In this document: positions 9,601 through 17,169 of the stretch, in pieces
How the letters are laid out: each line of letters begins with the position of its first letter
Position numbering within the stretch: the first letter of the stretch is position 1
NCBI GenBank assembly: GCA_964558465.1
Contig: CAZLEF010000036.1
Location: 1 to 64,000 of the forward strand
Direction: 5' to 3'
Origin: JACJYC01 sp964558465
GTDB lineage: Bacteria > Bacteroidota > Bacteroidia > Chitinophagales > Saprospiraceae
Length of the DNA: 64,000 bases
Program-made: the position numbers and the translations under genes
Notes under the pieces: model-generated
Databases searched by the model: none
What the model was told of the DNA's origin: nothing
Seen by the model: the letters and a program-made list of their open reading frames with translations, nothing else

Positions 9601-11233
9601 CGTTCACGCCCTGGGTGTCCGACCGGATGTTGAGCACATCATAATCCGATTCGTTCTGGCTGGAGTTGACATAATGGAAGACCTTTTCCTTGACTTCCAC
9701 CATCTTCTTTTCGTCGTCGTAGTTGATGAACCCCTGGGCGGCCAGGTCGTACAACAAGCTCAGGATATTGTCGACGGTGAAGGACGCGTTGATCCTTTTG
9801 GCCATCAGGTCGGCGCTGATGGGGTTTTCCTTTTCCCGTTCGACGGTAGCCTTCATAATGGCCAGCGGGTTGGAGGAAGCGATGTTCTGGATCCGCTCGT
9901 AGTCCTTCTTTTTGAAAAAATGGAGGGATTCAAAAAACACGTCGCTTTTGGTGGCGATGCTGACGGTGGGTTTGCCGATGATGATGGAATCACCGTCGAG
10001 GTGAACGTTGATATTGTCGGCTTTGATGTTGACATTGTGGACGGAGCTGAAGAACGGGTTGCGGTCGCTTCCCCGTTCGCCCCGGGTGAGTTGGACCTCG
10101 CGTTTGGGAATGATATAACGCACGTTGACGGAAGGGTGATAAATGGAATCCTTTCCGTAATACAGCACGGATTCGACCCTTTCAGCCACGATCCGCTCCT
10201 CCCTTTTGACGGCGAACAATTCGGCCTTTCCGCGGAAAATGGGGCGGCTGGCGTCATCCAGCAACATCAGGGAGGCCTTGTCATCCCGGCTGCCGTAGCC
10301 GTAGATCGTGGTTCCCTGCATCCGGAAGCCGCCGCGGAACTGGATGCCTTTCCCGAAATTATCGATTTCCAGCACCTTTTCACTGGACTCAAACCGGGGA
10401 TAGGAAGCATCCTGCGCCTCCGAGGAAGATACCAGTTTGTCGGTGAAACTGCCGGGGATGACCCTTGCGCCAAAAAACAAGGGGTAATGAAGTTTGGCGT
10501 CGTTCACTTCGTAAAGGCTCTTTTTCATTTCGAAAGAAAATTTGCCGAATTCGACGTAAACATCGGCGGGCAAGCCCAGTCTTTCCCAGGTGACCTTGCC
10601 TTTATCTCCTTCCCAAATATCGGTGAGCGGATAGAACCTGCCGCTTGAGTTGAGGATCTGGATGGAATCCTGGTTCCGGGCGGCCACCAGCGTCAGGGCA
10701 GGAAACTCGAGCACCGGTTGGTCGCCGGTGTATTTCACGGTATAGTTGTCGGTGCGGGCGTACCAGGAAGTTCCCAGCTTGCTGTACCGGATGGCCTGCC
10801 GGTTGAGAAAATCAATGGCAAACGAAATAAAGTCGCTCAACTGTTGGGGTTTGAACCGGACCTTGTCGTCGAGCAGGGCGTTCACCATATTGTGCCAGGT
10901 TTGGAAACGCTCCGGCGACTGATTGGTCTTTTTGAGGGTCAGGAGGAGGTCCAGATAGGTCTTGAAATGGGGATTGGCCGATAAACGCAGTTTGAGCATG
11001 CTGTTCATCGTTTTTTGCACAAGCGCTTTCTCCGTTTCATCGAACTGACCACTTTTGAAGGTTCTTTCGAAGGTTTTGTATTGTTCTTCCAGAACCTCAG
11101 TCTTGTTGGAGGTCATGAAAGCGCCCAGTTCGGCTATAAAAGCGCCCTGGTCGGCAGAAAACTCCTCAAGTCTTTGGGCAGAGAGGTAAAGGCACATCAG
11201 GAGGGCGGCGCCCGCAAGGTAGATTCGCTTCAT
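6677..11233 (-). CDS. Very large exported protein of unknown function
   Basis: A 1518-residue protein with a clear signal peptide (MKRIYLAGAALLMCLYLSAQ). The open frame begins at a GTG at 11266, but the ATG at 11233 directly precedes the signal peptide and is preferred. No catalytic domain was recognised. The first 200 residues look helical; most of the rest is strand-rich, with many short glycine/aspartate turns and recurring patterns such as 'F.G.L.L...GL.G.G.L', which suggests a long repetitive beta structure. It has no T9SS sorting domain, lipobox or evident membrane segment, so a periplasmic place is likely. It follows prmA by 32 bp in the miaB series and is probably co-transcribed. Similar large hypothetical proteins exist in Bacteroidota as far as I recall; function unknown. 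Confidence 0.85.
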   Translation of the reverse strand: MKRIYLAGAALLMCLYLSAQRLEEFSADQGAFIAELGAFMTSNKTEVLEEQYKTFERTFKSGQFDETEKALVQKTMNSMLKLRLSANPHFKTYLDLLLTLKKTNQSPERFQTWHNMVNALLDDKVRFKPQQLSDFISFAIDFLNRQAIRYSKLGTSWYARTDNYTVKYTGDQPVLEFPALTLVAARNQDSIQILNSSGRFYPLTDIWEGDKGKVTWERLGLPADVYVEFGKFSFEMKKSLYEVNDAKLHYPLFFGARVIPGSFTDKLVSSSEAQDASYPRFESSEKVLEIDNFGKGIQFRGGFRMQGTTIYGYGSRDDKASLMLLDDASRPIFRGKAELFAVKREERIVAERVESVLYYGKDSIYHPSVNVRYIIPKREVQLTRGERGSDRNPFFSSVHNVNIKADNINVHLDGDSIIIGKPTVSIATKSDVFFESLHFFKKKDYERIQNIASSNPLAIMKATVEREKENPISADLMAKRINASFTVDNILSLLYDLAAQGFINYDDEKKMVEVKEKVFHYVNSSQNESDYDVLNIRSDTQGVNAKMNMRDQSIAIDGVENIEFSGRQKVAVIPLGNQLVLRRNRDIDVDGKLFAGFSQFEGKDFHFKYEDFQFQLDSVRYFDLYVPTGKLDKKNQPEAFSIASRIEHLAGTLLIDAPKNKSGRDDIPTFPSLQTKGYSYVFYDKDSIQGGIYGRDSFFYRLDPFSFNHLDAYTAKDLQFKGTLISNRIFPDFKETLVLRKEDQSLGFVHTTPGAGYPAYQGKGNYAGKLDLSNNGLTGQGSLKYLGASINTEDIVFKPEETTGTAKNFNLDENRNPKEQIPQVRGEEISILWRPYKDSLYVTPKEKPFDIFKSGHHTFKGTLILTPGGLKGNGLLDWNEASMLSKQHAFGAFSVKADTTNLGIKAFDAADLALKTENVNADVDFDKREGLFKANDEFLYTSLPYNQYITSMNEFRWDMKARSIAFNTEEGSMGTFTSIHPDQDSLRFQGKDAFYNLESSLLQVSGIPHIVTADAFVYPDSGYVEIQKGGVMTLLENAKIIADTSNKYHVINRATVNILGRRSYKASGFYEYNVGDRQQEIELQNIVGMPGGKGKLSDKKSVTQAEGIVAEKDTFYIDRKTRFQGTINLIAESKNLQFDGFALLDANKLPDPYWFTVSSEGDRKDLAIKFDTPKSPEGEPLSTGIFLSKESSRIYPRAMQPLYFRKDRPILPVKGVFKYQADKDAFVFGDSSKVIRHELKGNQLVFKNADGTVHGEGKLEFCTSMKYVKVDAGGFITGAFPPPRPKIDTNMMAAEVDSSQLVVEIPQVPAKAEAMAGLQLLVPEALMKIIATDIKSSAFDARSISFLTDLDFYRKAASEIFPPTKEFQEGLLGLSSGYLDLPAKVNPYTFLFSRLKLTWDADYQSFVTTDKNIGLISINGESINKMTTAYLEFKMPSIDNDDRLYVYVKSPSELFYFFGYKQGILSATSNNPAFMEALEGLKGKDKIIKMPDGETFEIQSVEPGTATAFLRRVEAANK

Positions 11234-11265
11234 TGATCGCACATTAAATGATACGGGTGAATACA

Positions 11266-12099
11266 CTATTTGTCAAACCTGAAACACGACCAGTCTCCGC
11301 GTTCCTGAGCGGAAGACAAGGAAAAACCGGCCGTGGTTGCGGCTTCGGTCACCATGTCTTTTTCCCGGGTCAGAATCCCTGAAACGAGCAGGGTTCCGCC
11401 GTGTTTGGTTTTTTGATATAACGACGGAAGCGTGGCCAAAATTACATTCCGGTTGATATTCGCCAGCACGATGTCGAACCCGGATCCTGGTACGGCGTCC
11501 AGATCGCCCAAGACGACTTCAAAACCGGAAACCCGGTTGATTTGAATATTTTCCAAGGCATTTTCAAAAGCAGGTTTTTCGATATCCACCCCGACCGCTG
11601 AACCGGCGCCCATTTTGCAGGCAAGGATGCCAAGAATGCCGGTGCCGCAGCCGAAATCGAGGACTTTTGCCCCGTTAAAATCCAGGCCGGCCATGGTTTC
11701 CATCATCATGTAAGTGGTTTCATGGTGGCCGGTGCCAAACGCCATTTGGGGCTGGATCACAATTTCATGAACAACGCCGGAGGCAGGCGGATGGAACAAG
11801 GCCCTGACCTGGCAAAAATCGCCGACGGAAACCGGGTGAAAACTGGATTCCCATATGGCGTTCCAGTTCCGGCCCGGAAACCATTGCCGTTCAAACTGAA
11901 AGGAAAAGGTTTCCTGCAATTCCATCAGGCTCCGGATAAGATCCTCCCCGTTCTCGTCGATGGGGGCGTAGGCGATCAGGTCCTCTTCGGTTTCTTCAAA
12001 ACCCTCAAAAGGCAGTTCGCCGAGCAAACCCAGCAAAATTTCCTTTTGCTCAGCGTTTGCAGAGATCCGGTATTGCCAGTAATCCTGAAATTCGGGCAT
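11266..12099 (-). CDS. prmA: Ribosomal protein L11 methyltransferase PrmA
   Basis: A 277-residue SAM-dependent methyltransferase that modifies lysines and the N-terminus of ribosomal protein L11. The Rossmann motif I is clear (VLDFGCGTGILGILACKMGA), preceded by MAFGTGHHETT, the PrmA-specific segment, and followed by the catalytic-loop motif LANINRN. Length matches the family (about 280-290). It starts 24 bp after the sigma-54 activator gene and ends 32 bp before the giant exported protein, so all three are likely read from one message. Confidence 0.95.
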   Translation of the reverse strand: MPEFQDYWQYRISANAEQKEILLGLLGELPFEGFEETEEDLIAYAPIDENGEDLIRSLMELQETFSFQFERQWFPGRNWNAIWESSFHPVSVGDFCQVRALFHPPASGVVHEIVIQPQMAFGTGHHETTYMMMETMAGLDFNGAKVLDFGCGTGILGILACKMGAGSAVGVDIEKPAFENALENIQINRVSGFEVVLGDLDAVPGSGFDIVLANINRNVILATLPSLYQKTKHGGTLLVSGILTREKDMVTEAATTAGFSLSSAQERGDWSCFRFDK

Positions 12100-12122
12100 G
12101 GAATTTTCCCGTTTGGAGTGGT

Positions 12123-13409
12123 TTAGAGATCGTATTCCTTAATCTTGCGGTAGAGGGTTCGTTCGGAAATGCCCAGGTCCTGCGCGGCTTCTTTCCTTCT
12201 GCCCTGGTGTTTTTTGAGCGCTCTTTTGATCAGTTCTTTCTCATGTTCTGAAATGGAGAGATTTTCATCAATGGTTTCCATCGGGGCAAAAGAAGGCCTT
12301 GGGCCGTTATTGACGATCACGGTGGTCAGCGCTTCATCTGTCTCGTCCGGGGAGGATTCGTCGGGCGGCAGGCTGTCGCGATATTCTTCCGGAAATACGG
12401 TTTGTCGGGCCAGGGCCGCCGTTGGGGCCAGCAAACCCCGCACGTGGGCCGGGTCGGAAACCCGCAGGTCGTTATTCTGGATCAGTTCAAGGACCAGGGA
12501 CTTCAGGTCCCGGAGGTCGTTTTTCATTTCAAAAAGCACTTTGTACAGGATTTCGCGTTCACTGAGCGAGACCTGTTCACCGCCCGGTTGTGTTGCCAGG
12601 GCGGGCAGATTGCGGTTGGCAAGGGCAGGGGAGATCCCCAGGAGGGTCTGGAGGTCGATATCCCTTTCTTCGGTCAGGATGGAAATTTGTTCGGCGACAT
12701 TTTTTAATTCGCGGATATTGCCCGGCCAGTGGTAACTTTCCAGCAGTCGCCTGGCGCCTTCGTCCAGTTGTACGGGCTGCATCCGGTACTTTTCGGCAAA
12801 ATCCACTGCAAATTTGCGGAACAGCATAAAAATATCTTCCCTTCGCTGCCGGAGCGGCGGCAGGTGGATGGGCACGGTATTGAGCCGGTAGAACAAATCC
12901 TCCCTGAACTTCCCTTTTTTGATGTTTTCGCCGAGGTCGACGTTGGTTGCGGCGATGATGCGAACGTCGGTATGCAGGGTTTTGGAAGAGCCGACCCGGA
13001 TAAATTCCCCGGTTTCGAGGATGCGCAACAAAAAGGACTGGGTGTCGAGGGGCATTTCACCGATCTCGTCCAGGAAGATGGTGCCGCCGTTATAAGTTTC
13101 GAAATAACCTTTGCGTTCGCCCGTAGCGCCGGTAAAGGCGCCTTTTTCGTGGCCGAACAATTCCGAGTTGATGGTGCCTTCCGGGATGGCGCCGCAGTTG
13201 ATGGCGACAAATCCGTTGTGTTTCCGGACGCTGTTGTCGTGGATGATCCGGGAGAACACTTCTTTTCCGGTACCGCTTTCGCCTGTGATCAGCACAGAAA
13301 GATCGGTATTGGCCACGCGCAGGGCGGTGCTCAATGCCCGGTCAAGGGCCTCATTGCGGCCGATGATGCCGTACCTTTGTTTGGTTGTCTGTAATTCGTT
13401 GCTGGCCAT
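12123..13409 (-). CDS. Sigma-54-dependent transcriptional activator without receiver domain
   Basis: A 428-residue bacterial enhancer-binding protein. The AAA+ domain starts almost at the N-terminus: Walker A GESGTGKE (about 43-50), the sigma-54 contact loop GAFTGA, Walker B GGTIFLDEIGEM, and arginine finger region FREDLFYRLN. A variable linker of about 110 residues follows, then a Fis-type helix-turn-helix (RRKEAAQDLGISERTLYRK) at the end. There is no receiver, GAF or PAS domain, so activity must be set by another partner or by expression. Its ATG overlaps the miaB stop by one base (TAATG), indicating translational coupling. This gene order after miaB occurs in other Bacteroidota, from general knowledge. 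Confidence 0.93.
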   Translation of the reverse strand: MASNELQTTKQRYGIIGRNEALDRALSTALRVANTDLSVLITGESGTGKEVFSRIIHDNSVRKHNGFVAINCGAIPEGTINSELFGHEKGAFTGATGERKGYFETYNGGTIFLDEIGEMPLDTQSFLLRILETGEFIRVGSSKTLHTDVRIIAATNVDLGENIKKGKFREDLFYRLNTVPIHLPPLRQRREDIFMLFRKFAVDFAEKYRMQPVQLDEGARRLLESYHWPGNIRELKNVAEQISILTEERDIDLQTLLGISPALANRNLPALATQPGGEQVSLSEREILYKVLFEMKNDLRDLKSLVLELIQNNDLRVSDPAHVRGLLAPTAALARQTVFPEEYRDSLPPDESSPDETDEALTTVIVNNGPRPSFAPMETIDENLSISEHEKELIKRALKKHQGRRKEAAQDLGISERTLYRKIKEYDL

Positions 13410-14899
13410 TAATGTTCTGCCAATAAATGAGGATGACCGGAAGCCGCCGGGCGTCCGGATGATGAAGAAACGATTTGGCCGATCAGGGTGGCGCTGGTAA
13501 CTTCGCTGATCTTTACGGTTGCATAATCACCGGGTTTGTAACCGTCCGTTTTGGGGAAGACCACCATTTTATTCTGACTGTTCCTGCCCTTGAACTCTTG
13601 TCCGGAACGGCGGGAGTCGCCTTCGATCAATACTTGAAATGTTTTTCCTAAATCCCGGACATTGTGCCGGTAAGATATTTTAGTCTGCAGATCGATGATT
13701 TCCTGCAGCCTTCTTTTTTTAACCTCCATCGGAACGTCGTCCGGGTATTTACGGGCTGCAAGGGTGCCGGGGCGTTCGGAGTAAAAAAACATATACGACA
13801 TGCTGTACCCGGCAAACTCCATCATGCTGAGGGTTTCCCGGTGTTCTTCCTCGGTTTCGGAACAAAACCCGGCGATCATATCGGAAGAAATGGCGCAGTC
13901 GGGCATGATCTCGTAGATCCGGCGGATCTTGTCCATATACCATTCCCGGTCGTAAGTCCGGTTCATCAGGTCCAGGATGCGGCTGGCGCCCGACTGGACC
14001 GGCAAGTGGATATACTTGCAGATATTGTCGTGGCGGGCCATGGTGAAGAGGACCTCGTCGGTGATGTCCTTCGGATGCGAGGTAGAAAAGCGCACCCGGA
14101 GAGCGGGGTGAATGCGGGCGACCATTTCGAGCAGTTGCGCGAAGGTGACGGAATGCCCGGATTCCGGGTTATCCCAATGGTAGGAATCCACGTTTTGCCC
14201 CAGCAGGGTGACCTCCCGGAAGCCCCGTTCAAAAAGGTCGGTTGCTTCGGCCACAATGCTGAAGGCGTCGCGGCTTCGTTCCCGGCCGCGGGTAAAAGGC
14301 ACCACGCAGAAGGAGCACATGTTGTCGCAGCCCCGCATGATGGAAATAAAACCGGTAACGCCGTTCGAATCCAGCCGAAGGGGCGAAATATCGGCGTAGG
14401 TTTCTTCGCGGGAGAGGATCACGTTGATGCCTTTATTGCCGTCTTCGGCGTTGCCCACCAATACAGGCAGATCGCGGTAGGCATCCGGACCGACGACGAG
14501 GTCAACAAGTTTTTCTTCCTCCAGCAATTTGCCTTTGAGGCGTTCGGCCATGCAACCCAGCACGCCGATGAGGGCGCCCGGCCGTTGTTTTTTGACCAGG
14601 TTGAAGGTCTTTAACCTTTTGCGGACGGTTTCCTCGGCTTTTTCCCGGATGGAGCAGGTATTGATCAGGATCAGATCGGAATCTTCGAGGTTGCGGGTAG
14701 GCCGGAAGCCGGCTTCCGCGAGAATGGATGCGACGATCTCGCTGTCGCTGAAATTCATCTGGCATCCGTAACTTTCGATATAAAAATGTTTCCAGCCGGA
14801 TGCAGAAAGCTCAGCCTGTTCCGGAAAGAACACTTCACCTTGTTTGGACTCGTCCTGTACCTTGTTGAGGCCTTCCAGCGTAGGGTTGTCGTCGTACAT
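13409..14899 (-). CDS. miaB: tRNA-2-methylthio-N6-dimethylallyladenosine synthase MiaB
   Basis: A 496-residue radical-SAM methylthiotransferase that adds the ms2 group to i6A37 of tRNAs. The N-terminal UPF0004 domain carries three cluster cysteines (YGCQMNFSDSE, INTCSIREKAE, GVLGCMAERLK); the radical-SAM cluster motif is RGCDNMCSFCVVP (C-x3-C-x2-C). A TRAM domain follows near residue 400-460 (FQVLIEGDSRRSGQEFKGR). It carries a short extension of about 35 residues before the first domain. First gene of the minus-strand series; a TATCTTTG -7 element lies 30 bp upstream. Confidence 0.96.
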   Translation of the reverse strand: MYDDNPTLEGLNKVQDESKQGEVFFPEQAELSASGWKHFYIESYGCQMNFSDSEIVASILAEAGFRPTRNLEDSDLILINTCSIREKAEETVRKRLKTFNLVKKQRPGALIGVLGCMAERLKGKLLEEEKLVDLVVGPDAYRDLPVLVGNAEDGNKGINVILSREETYADISPLRLDSNGVTGFISIMRGCDNMCSFCVVPFTRGRERSRDAFSIVAEATDLFERGFREVTLLGQNVDSYHWDNPESGHSVTFAQLLEMVARIHPALRVRFSTSHPKDITDEVLFTMARHDNICKYIHLPVQSGASRILDLMNRTYDREWYMDKIRRIYEIMPDCAISSDMIAGFCSETEEEHRETLSMMEFAGYSMSYMFFYSERPGTLAARKYPDDVPMEVKKRRLQEIIDLQTKISYRHNVRDLGKTFQVLIEGDSRRSGQEFKGRNSQNKMVVFPKTDGYKPGDYATVKISEVTSATLIGQIVSSSSGRPAASGHPHLLAEH

Positions 14900-14928
14900 G
14901 AAAATAGCGTATGGTTCTGAAACAGGCG

Positions 14929-14936
14929 CAAAGATA
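14929..14936 (-). promoter_or_regulatory. Promoter -7 element (TAnnTTTG) for miaB
   Basis: TATCTTTG on the minus strand matches the Bacteroidota -7 consensus, 30 bp before the miaB ATG. A TTTG lies 13 bp further upstream, closer than the usual 17-20, so the -33 box is uncertain. The remaining gap up to 15130 holds only a G-rich low-complexity stretch. Confidence 0.5.
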
Positions 14937-15130
14937 CGGGAAAACCTGACAAAATGGCACGGGAGGGGAAAAATGATTTGTATGATGATGGGGGAGGGGG
15001 AGACTGGAGGCTGGTGACTGGAGACGGCCCTCCTTCGCTTTTGGGGATTGGCAATTTTTCTTATGTAGAAAAAGCCGTGGTTGGCGGCAACTAATAAACC
15101 TATTTACCCGTGAGGACGGAACGCCTCCCC

Positions 15131-15164
15131 AAAAAAAAGTCGCTCCAATAAAAATCGGAGCGAC
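15131..15164 (-). terminator. Intrinsic terminator of the PDZ protein gene
   Basis: On the minus strand an 8-bp stem GTCGCTCC/GGAGCGAC with a short loop is followed by eight T residues, starting about 70 bp after the stop codon of the PDZ gene. The orientation of the U-tract fixes the strand. Confidence 0.88.
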
Positions 15165-15232
15165 GCGGTAAATCTTTTTAAAAACCAATAGGATCAATCG
15201 GGTGATCGGAATAAAAATTCCAATATTCTTTT

Positions 15233-17035
15233 TCAGGCTTTTGATAAGACTATTTTCCTGGCGGACGCCCTGGCGCCCTGTTGCACTTTCAGGTAATAAC
15301 TTCCCGCGCCGTTTTGGGTGATATCCAGGTTGTCGCTGAAATTGCCCTGGAAGGCGCCGAGGTCGTATTCGTAGATGAGGCGGCCCAGGCTGTTGAAGAC
15401 TTTGACGACGGTTTGTCCGTGGCTGGGCAGTTCAAAACTCAGTTTGAACATGCCGGCGTTGGTGTTTGGGGCCAGTTTCAGGTTTCTGAGTTCGAGTTCC
15501 TGGCTGCTTTTGACCTCCAGCCCAAATTTCCGGCGGAGTTCTTCGGCGTCCTTGCCTGACAAATCGGTGATCACCACTTTGACATTTCCGACATCCAGGC
15601 GTTCGGGTTGTGAAGGCCTGAGGATGATGGCGGGGGATTTGATATTCCAGGTCCCTTCGGAAATATTGGTGATCTTGGTGTCGCAGTAGGATTTGATGGT
15701 TTCGCCGGCCTCCGCTTTCTGGTTGTTGCGCAGGTAATTGATCCGGACAACGTCTCCCACCCGCATGGCGTCGATGGCGGTGGTGATGTCTTCCCAGTCG
15801 ATGATCGTAAAACCGTTGATTCTCAGGATGACATCTCCGTCACTGAGGCCCATTTTTTCGGCGGTCGAATTCTCTACAATATCCACCATGACGCCCGTGT
15901 CGGTCGATTCTTCATGGGTGGCGCGGATGCCCAGAAAAGGCCGGTCGCACTGGTCTCTTTTTCTTTCAACAGCATCCGACCGGCGCCCGAAGGTTACGGG
16001 CAGCGAACGGCTTTTGCCTTGCCGGACCAGGTGCACGGTGGCCCGGTCGCCGGGCATGTATTTGTAAAGAATATCCACCAGGGCCTGTTCAGCTCCGGTG
16101 CGGTATTCATCGATCCCGTAAATGTAGTCGAAGGGCAGGATTCCGGCTTTTTCGGCTGCAGTTCCGCCGATGACGCTGGTCACGTAGCTGCCGTAAAAGT
16201 TTTCAAAACCCAGTTTCAGGGCCTTTTCCCTGGTCAGGCTGTTGGAATTGATACCCAGGAATGCGTATTCGCCGTCGTTCTGGTCTTTTTCGTACCTATA
16301 ATTGTACTGCGAGCTGGTTTCTTTATCGGCCTTGTCGGTTTTGTAGGCGTAAGTCTCCGACCTGCTTTTGACGGGGCCGGTGAGGGTTTGCTCGCGACCG
16401 TCGCGCCGGATGGTCACTGCAATCTGTTGGCCGGGTTTTGTCAGGGGAACGGCAGTTGTGACGTCGTCCCAGTCAACGATCGGGTGGCCGTCGATGGCCA
16501 GGATCCGGTCGCCATCCTTCATGCCCATGGCCTCGGCGGCCGAATTGGAGATGACGCTGACGGTGACGCCAGGCTGTTCTTTTTCGTCTTCGCCTTCATC
16601 GTTAATGCCCAGGAAGGCGTCTTTTTTATCCTCCTTCCAGGTTTTGTTGCCGCCCAGCACGGCGTTAACCGCCATAGGCTTGCCGTTGCGGATGAGGTGG
16701 ACCGTCGCTTTATCGCCGGGCCGCAGGTACCCCAGCAGGTCGGTCAGGCTTTCGGCTTCGCTGGTCCGCAGGTCGTTCAGGCCGTAGATGTAGTCAAAGG
16801 GCTGGATACCTGCGTCATGGGCGGCGCCGGAGGGCATCACCTCGCTTACATAACTGCCGTAGGGATTGTTGAAACCCAGGATTTCCGCTTTTTCTTCAGA
16901 TACGCTGTTTGTCCGGATGTTGAGGTAGGCGCGCCCGTCGTCGCAATCGGCGAGTTTGGTTGCCTTTTGCGCCGCGACGCTGTTCCCCATTATCACAATG
17001 GAGAAAAGAACCATGCTGATCTTTGTGGCTTTCAT
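15233..17035 (-). CDS. Exported four-PDZ protein with T9SS type A sorting domain
   Basis: A 600-residue protein with signal peptide (MKATKISMVLFSIVIMGNSVAAQ), four PDZ domains and a C-terminal beta-sandwich sorting domain (about 515-600, ending GSYYLKVQQGARASARKIVL). The PDZ domains occur as a duplicated pair: domains 1 and 3 share PFDYIYG and the RPGD/MPGD-K/R-ATVHLxRxGK ending, while 2 and 4 share FLGIN/R, DGDxIL and a xVDWxD/IIDWED core. No protease triad is present, so it is a binding protein, probably peptide-binding at the cell surface after T9SS export. It is monocistronic, with its own terminator downstream. Confidence 0.88.
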   Translation of the reverse strand: MKATKISMVLFSIVIMGNSVAAQKATKLADCDDGRAYLNIRTNSVSEEKAEILGFNNPYGSYVSEVMPSGAAHDAGIQPFDYIYGLNDLRTSEAESLTDLLGYLRPGDKATVHLIRNGKPMAVNAVLGGNKTWKEDKKDAFLGINDEGEDEKEQPGVTVSVISNSAAEAMGMKDGDRILAIDGHPIVDWDDVTTAVPLTKPGQQIAVTIRRDGREQTLTGPVKSRSETYAYKTDKADKETSSQYNYRYEKDQNDGEYAFLGINSNSLTREKALKLGFENFYGSYVTSVIGGTAAEKAGILPFDYIYGIDEYRTGAEQALVDILYKYMPGDRATVHLVRQGKSRSLPVTFGRRSDAVERKRDQCDRPFLGIRATHEESTDTGVMVDIVENSTAEKMGLSDGDVILRINGFTIIDWEDITTAIDAMRVGDVVRINYLRNNQKAEAGETIKSYCDTKITNISEGTWNIKSPAIILRPSQPERLDVGNVKVVITDLSGKDAEELRRKFGLEVKSSQELELRNLKLAPNTNAGMFKLSFELPSHGQTVVKVFNSLGRLIYEYDLGAFQGNFSDNLDITQNGAGSYYLKVQQGARASARKIVLSKA

Positions 17036-17134
17036 ACTTAATGCGTTTTACTTTCGCTACAAAAGACAAAGGATTTAAAACAGGGTTGCAGGACAATATT
17101 TTTCAGATCCGGACGATATATGGCCAGGTCCCCC

Positions 17135-17142
17135 TAATTTTG
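17135..17142 (+). promoter_or_regulatory. Promoter -7 element (TAnnTTTG) for DUF4403 gene
   Basis: TAATTTTG lies 28 bp before the start codon of the DUF4403 lipoprotein gene, in the divergent gap with the PDZ gene. No clear -33 box was identified. Confidence 0.45.
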
Positions 17143-17169
17143 CACAGTTTTAACCCAATTCACCCTTGA

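Noticed and set aside
8984..10648. Long open frame on the + strand (554 codons) inside the giant exported protein gene
   Set aside because: It is antisense to a gene with a signal peptide and coherent composition; its translation has no domain or start context and arises from codon bias of the real gene.
13664..14614. 316-codon open frame on the + strand over miaB
   Set aside because: The minus strand encodes MiaB with all cluster cysteines; the + frame is a shadow.
14950..14975. Possible sigma-54 promoter (TGGCAC) upstream of miaB
   Set aside because: TGGCAC is present, but no TTGC follows at the right distance and the strand is opposite to miaB.
15914..17041. 375-codon open frame on the + strand over the PDZ gene
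   Set aside because: Antisense shadow of four well-recognised PDZ domains; no family resemblance of its own.
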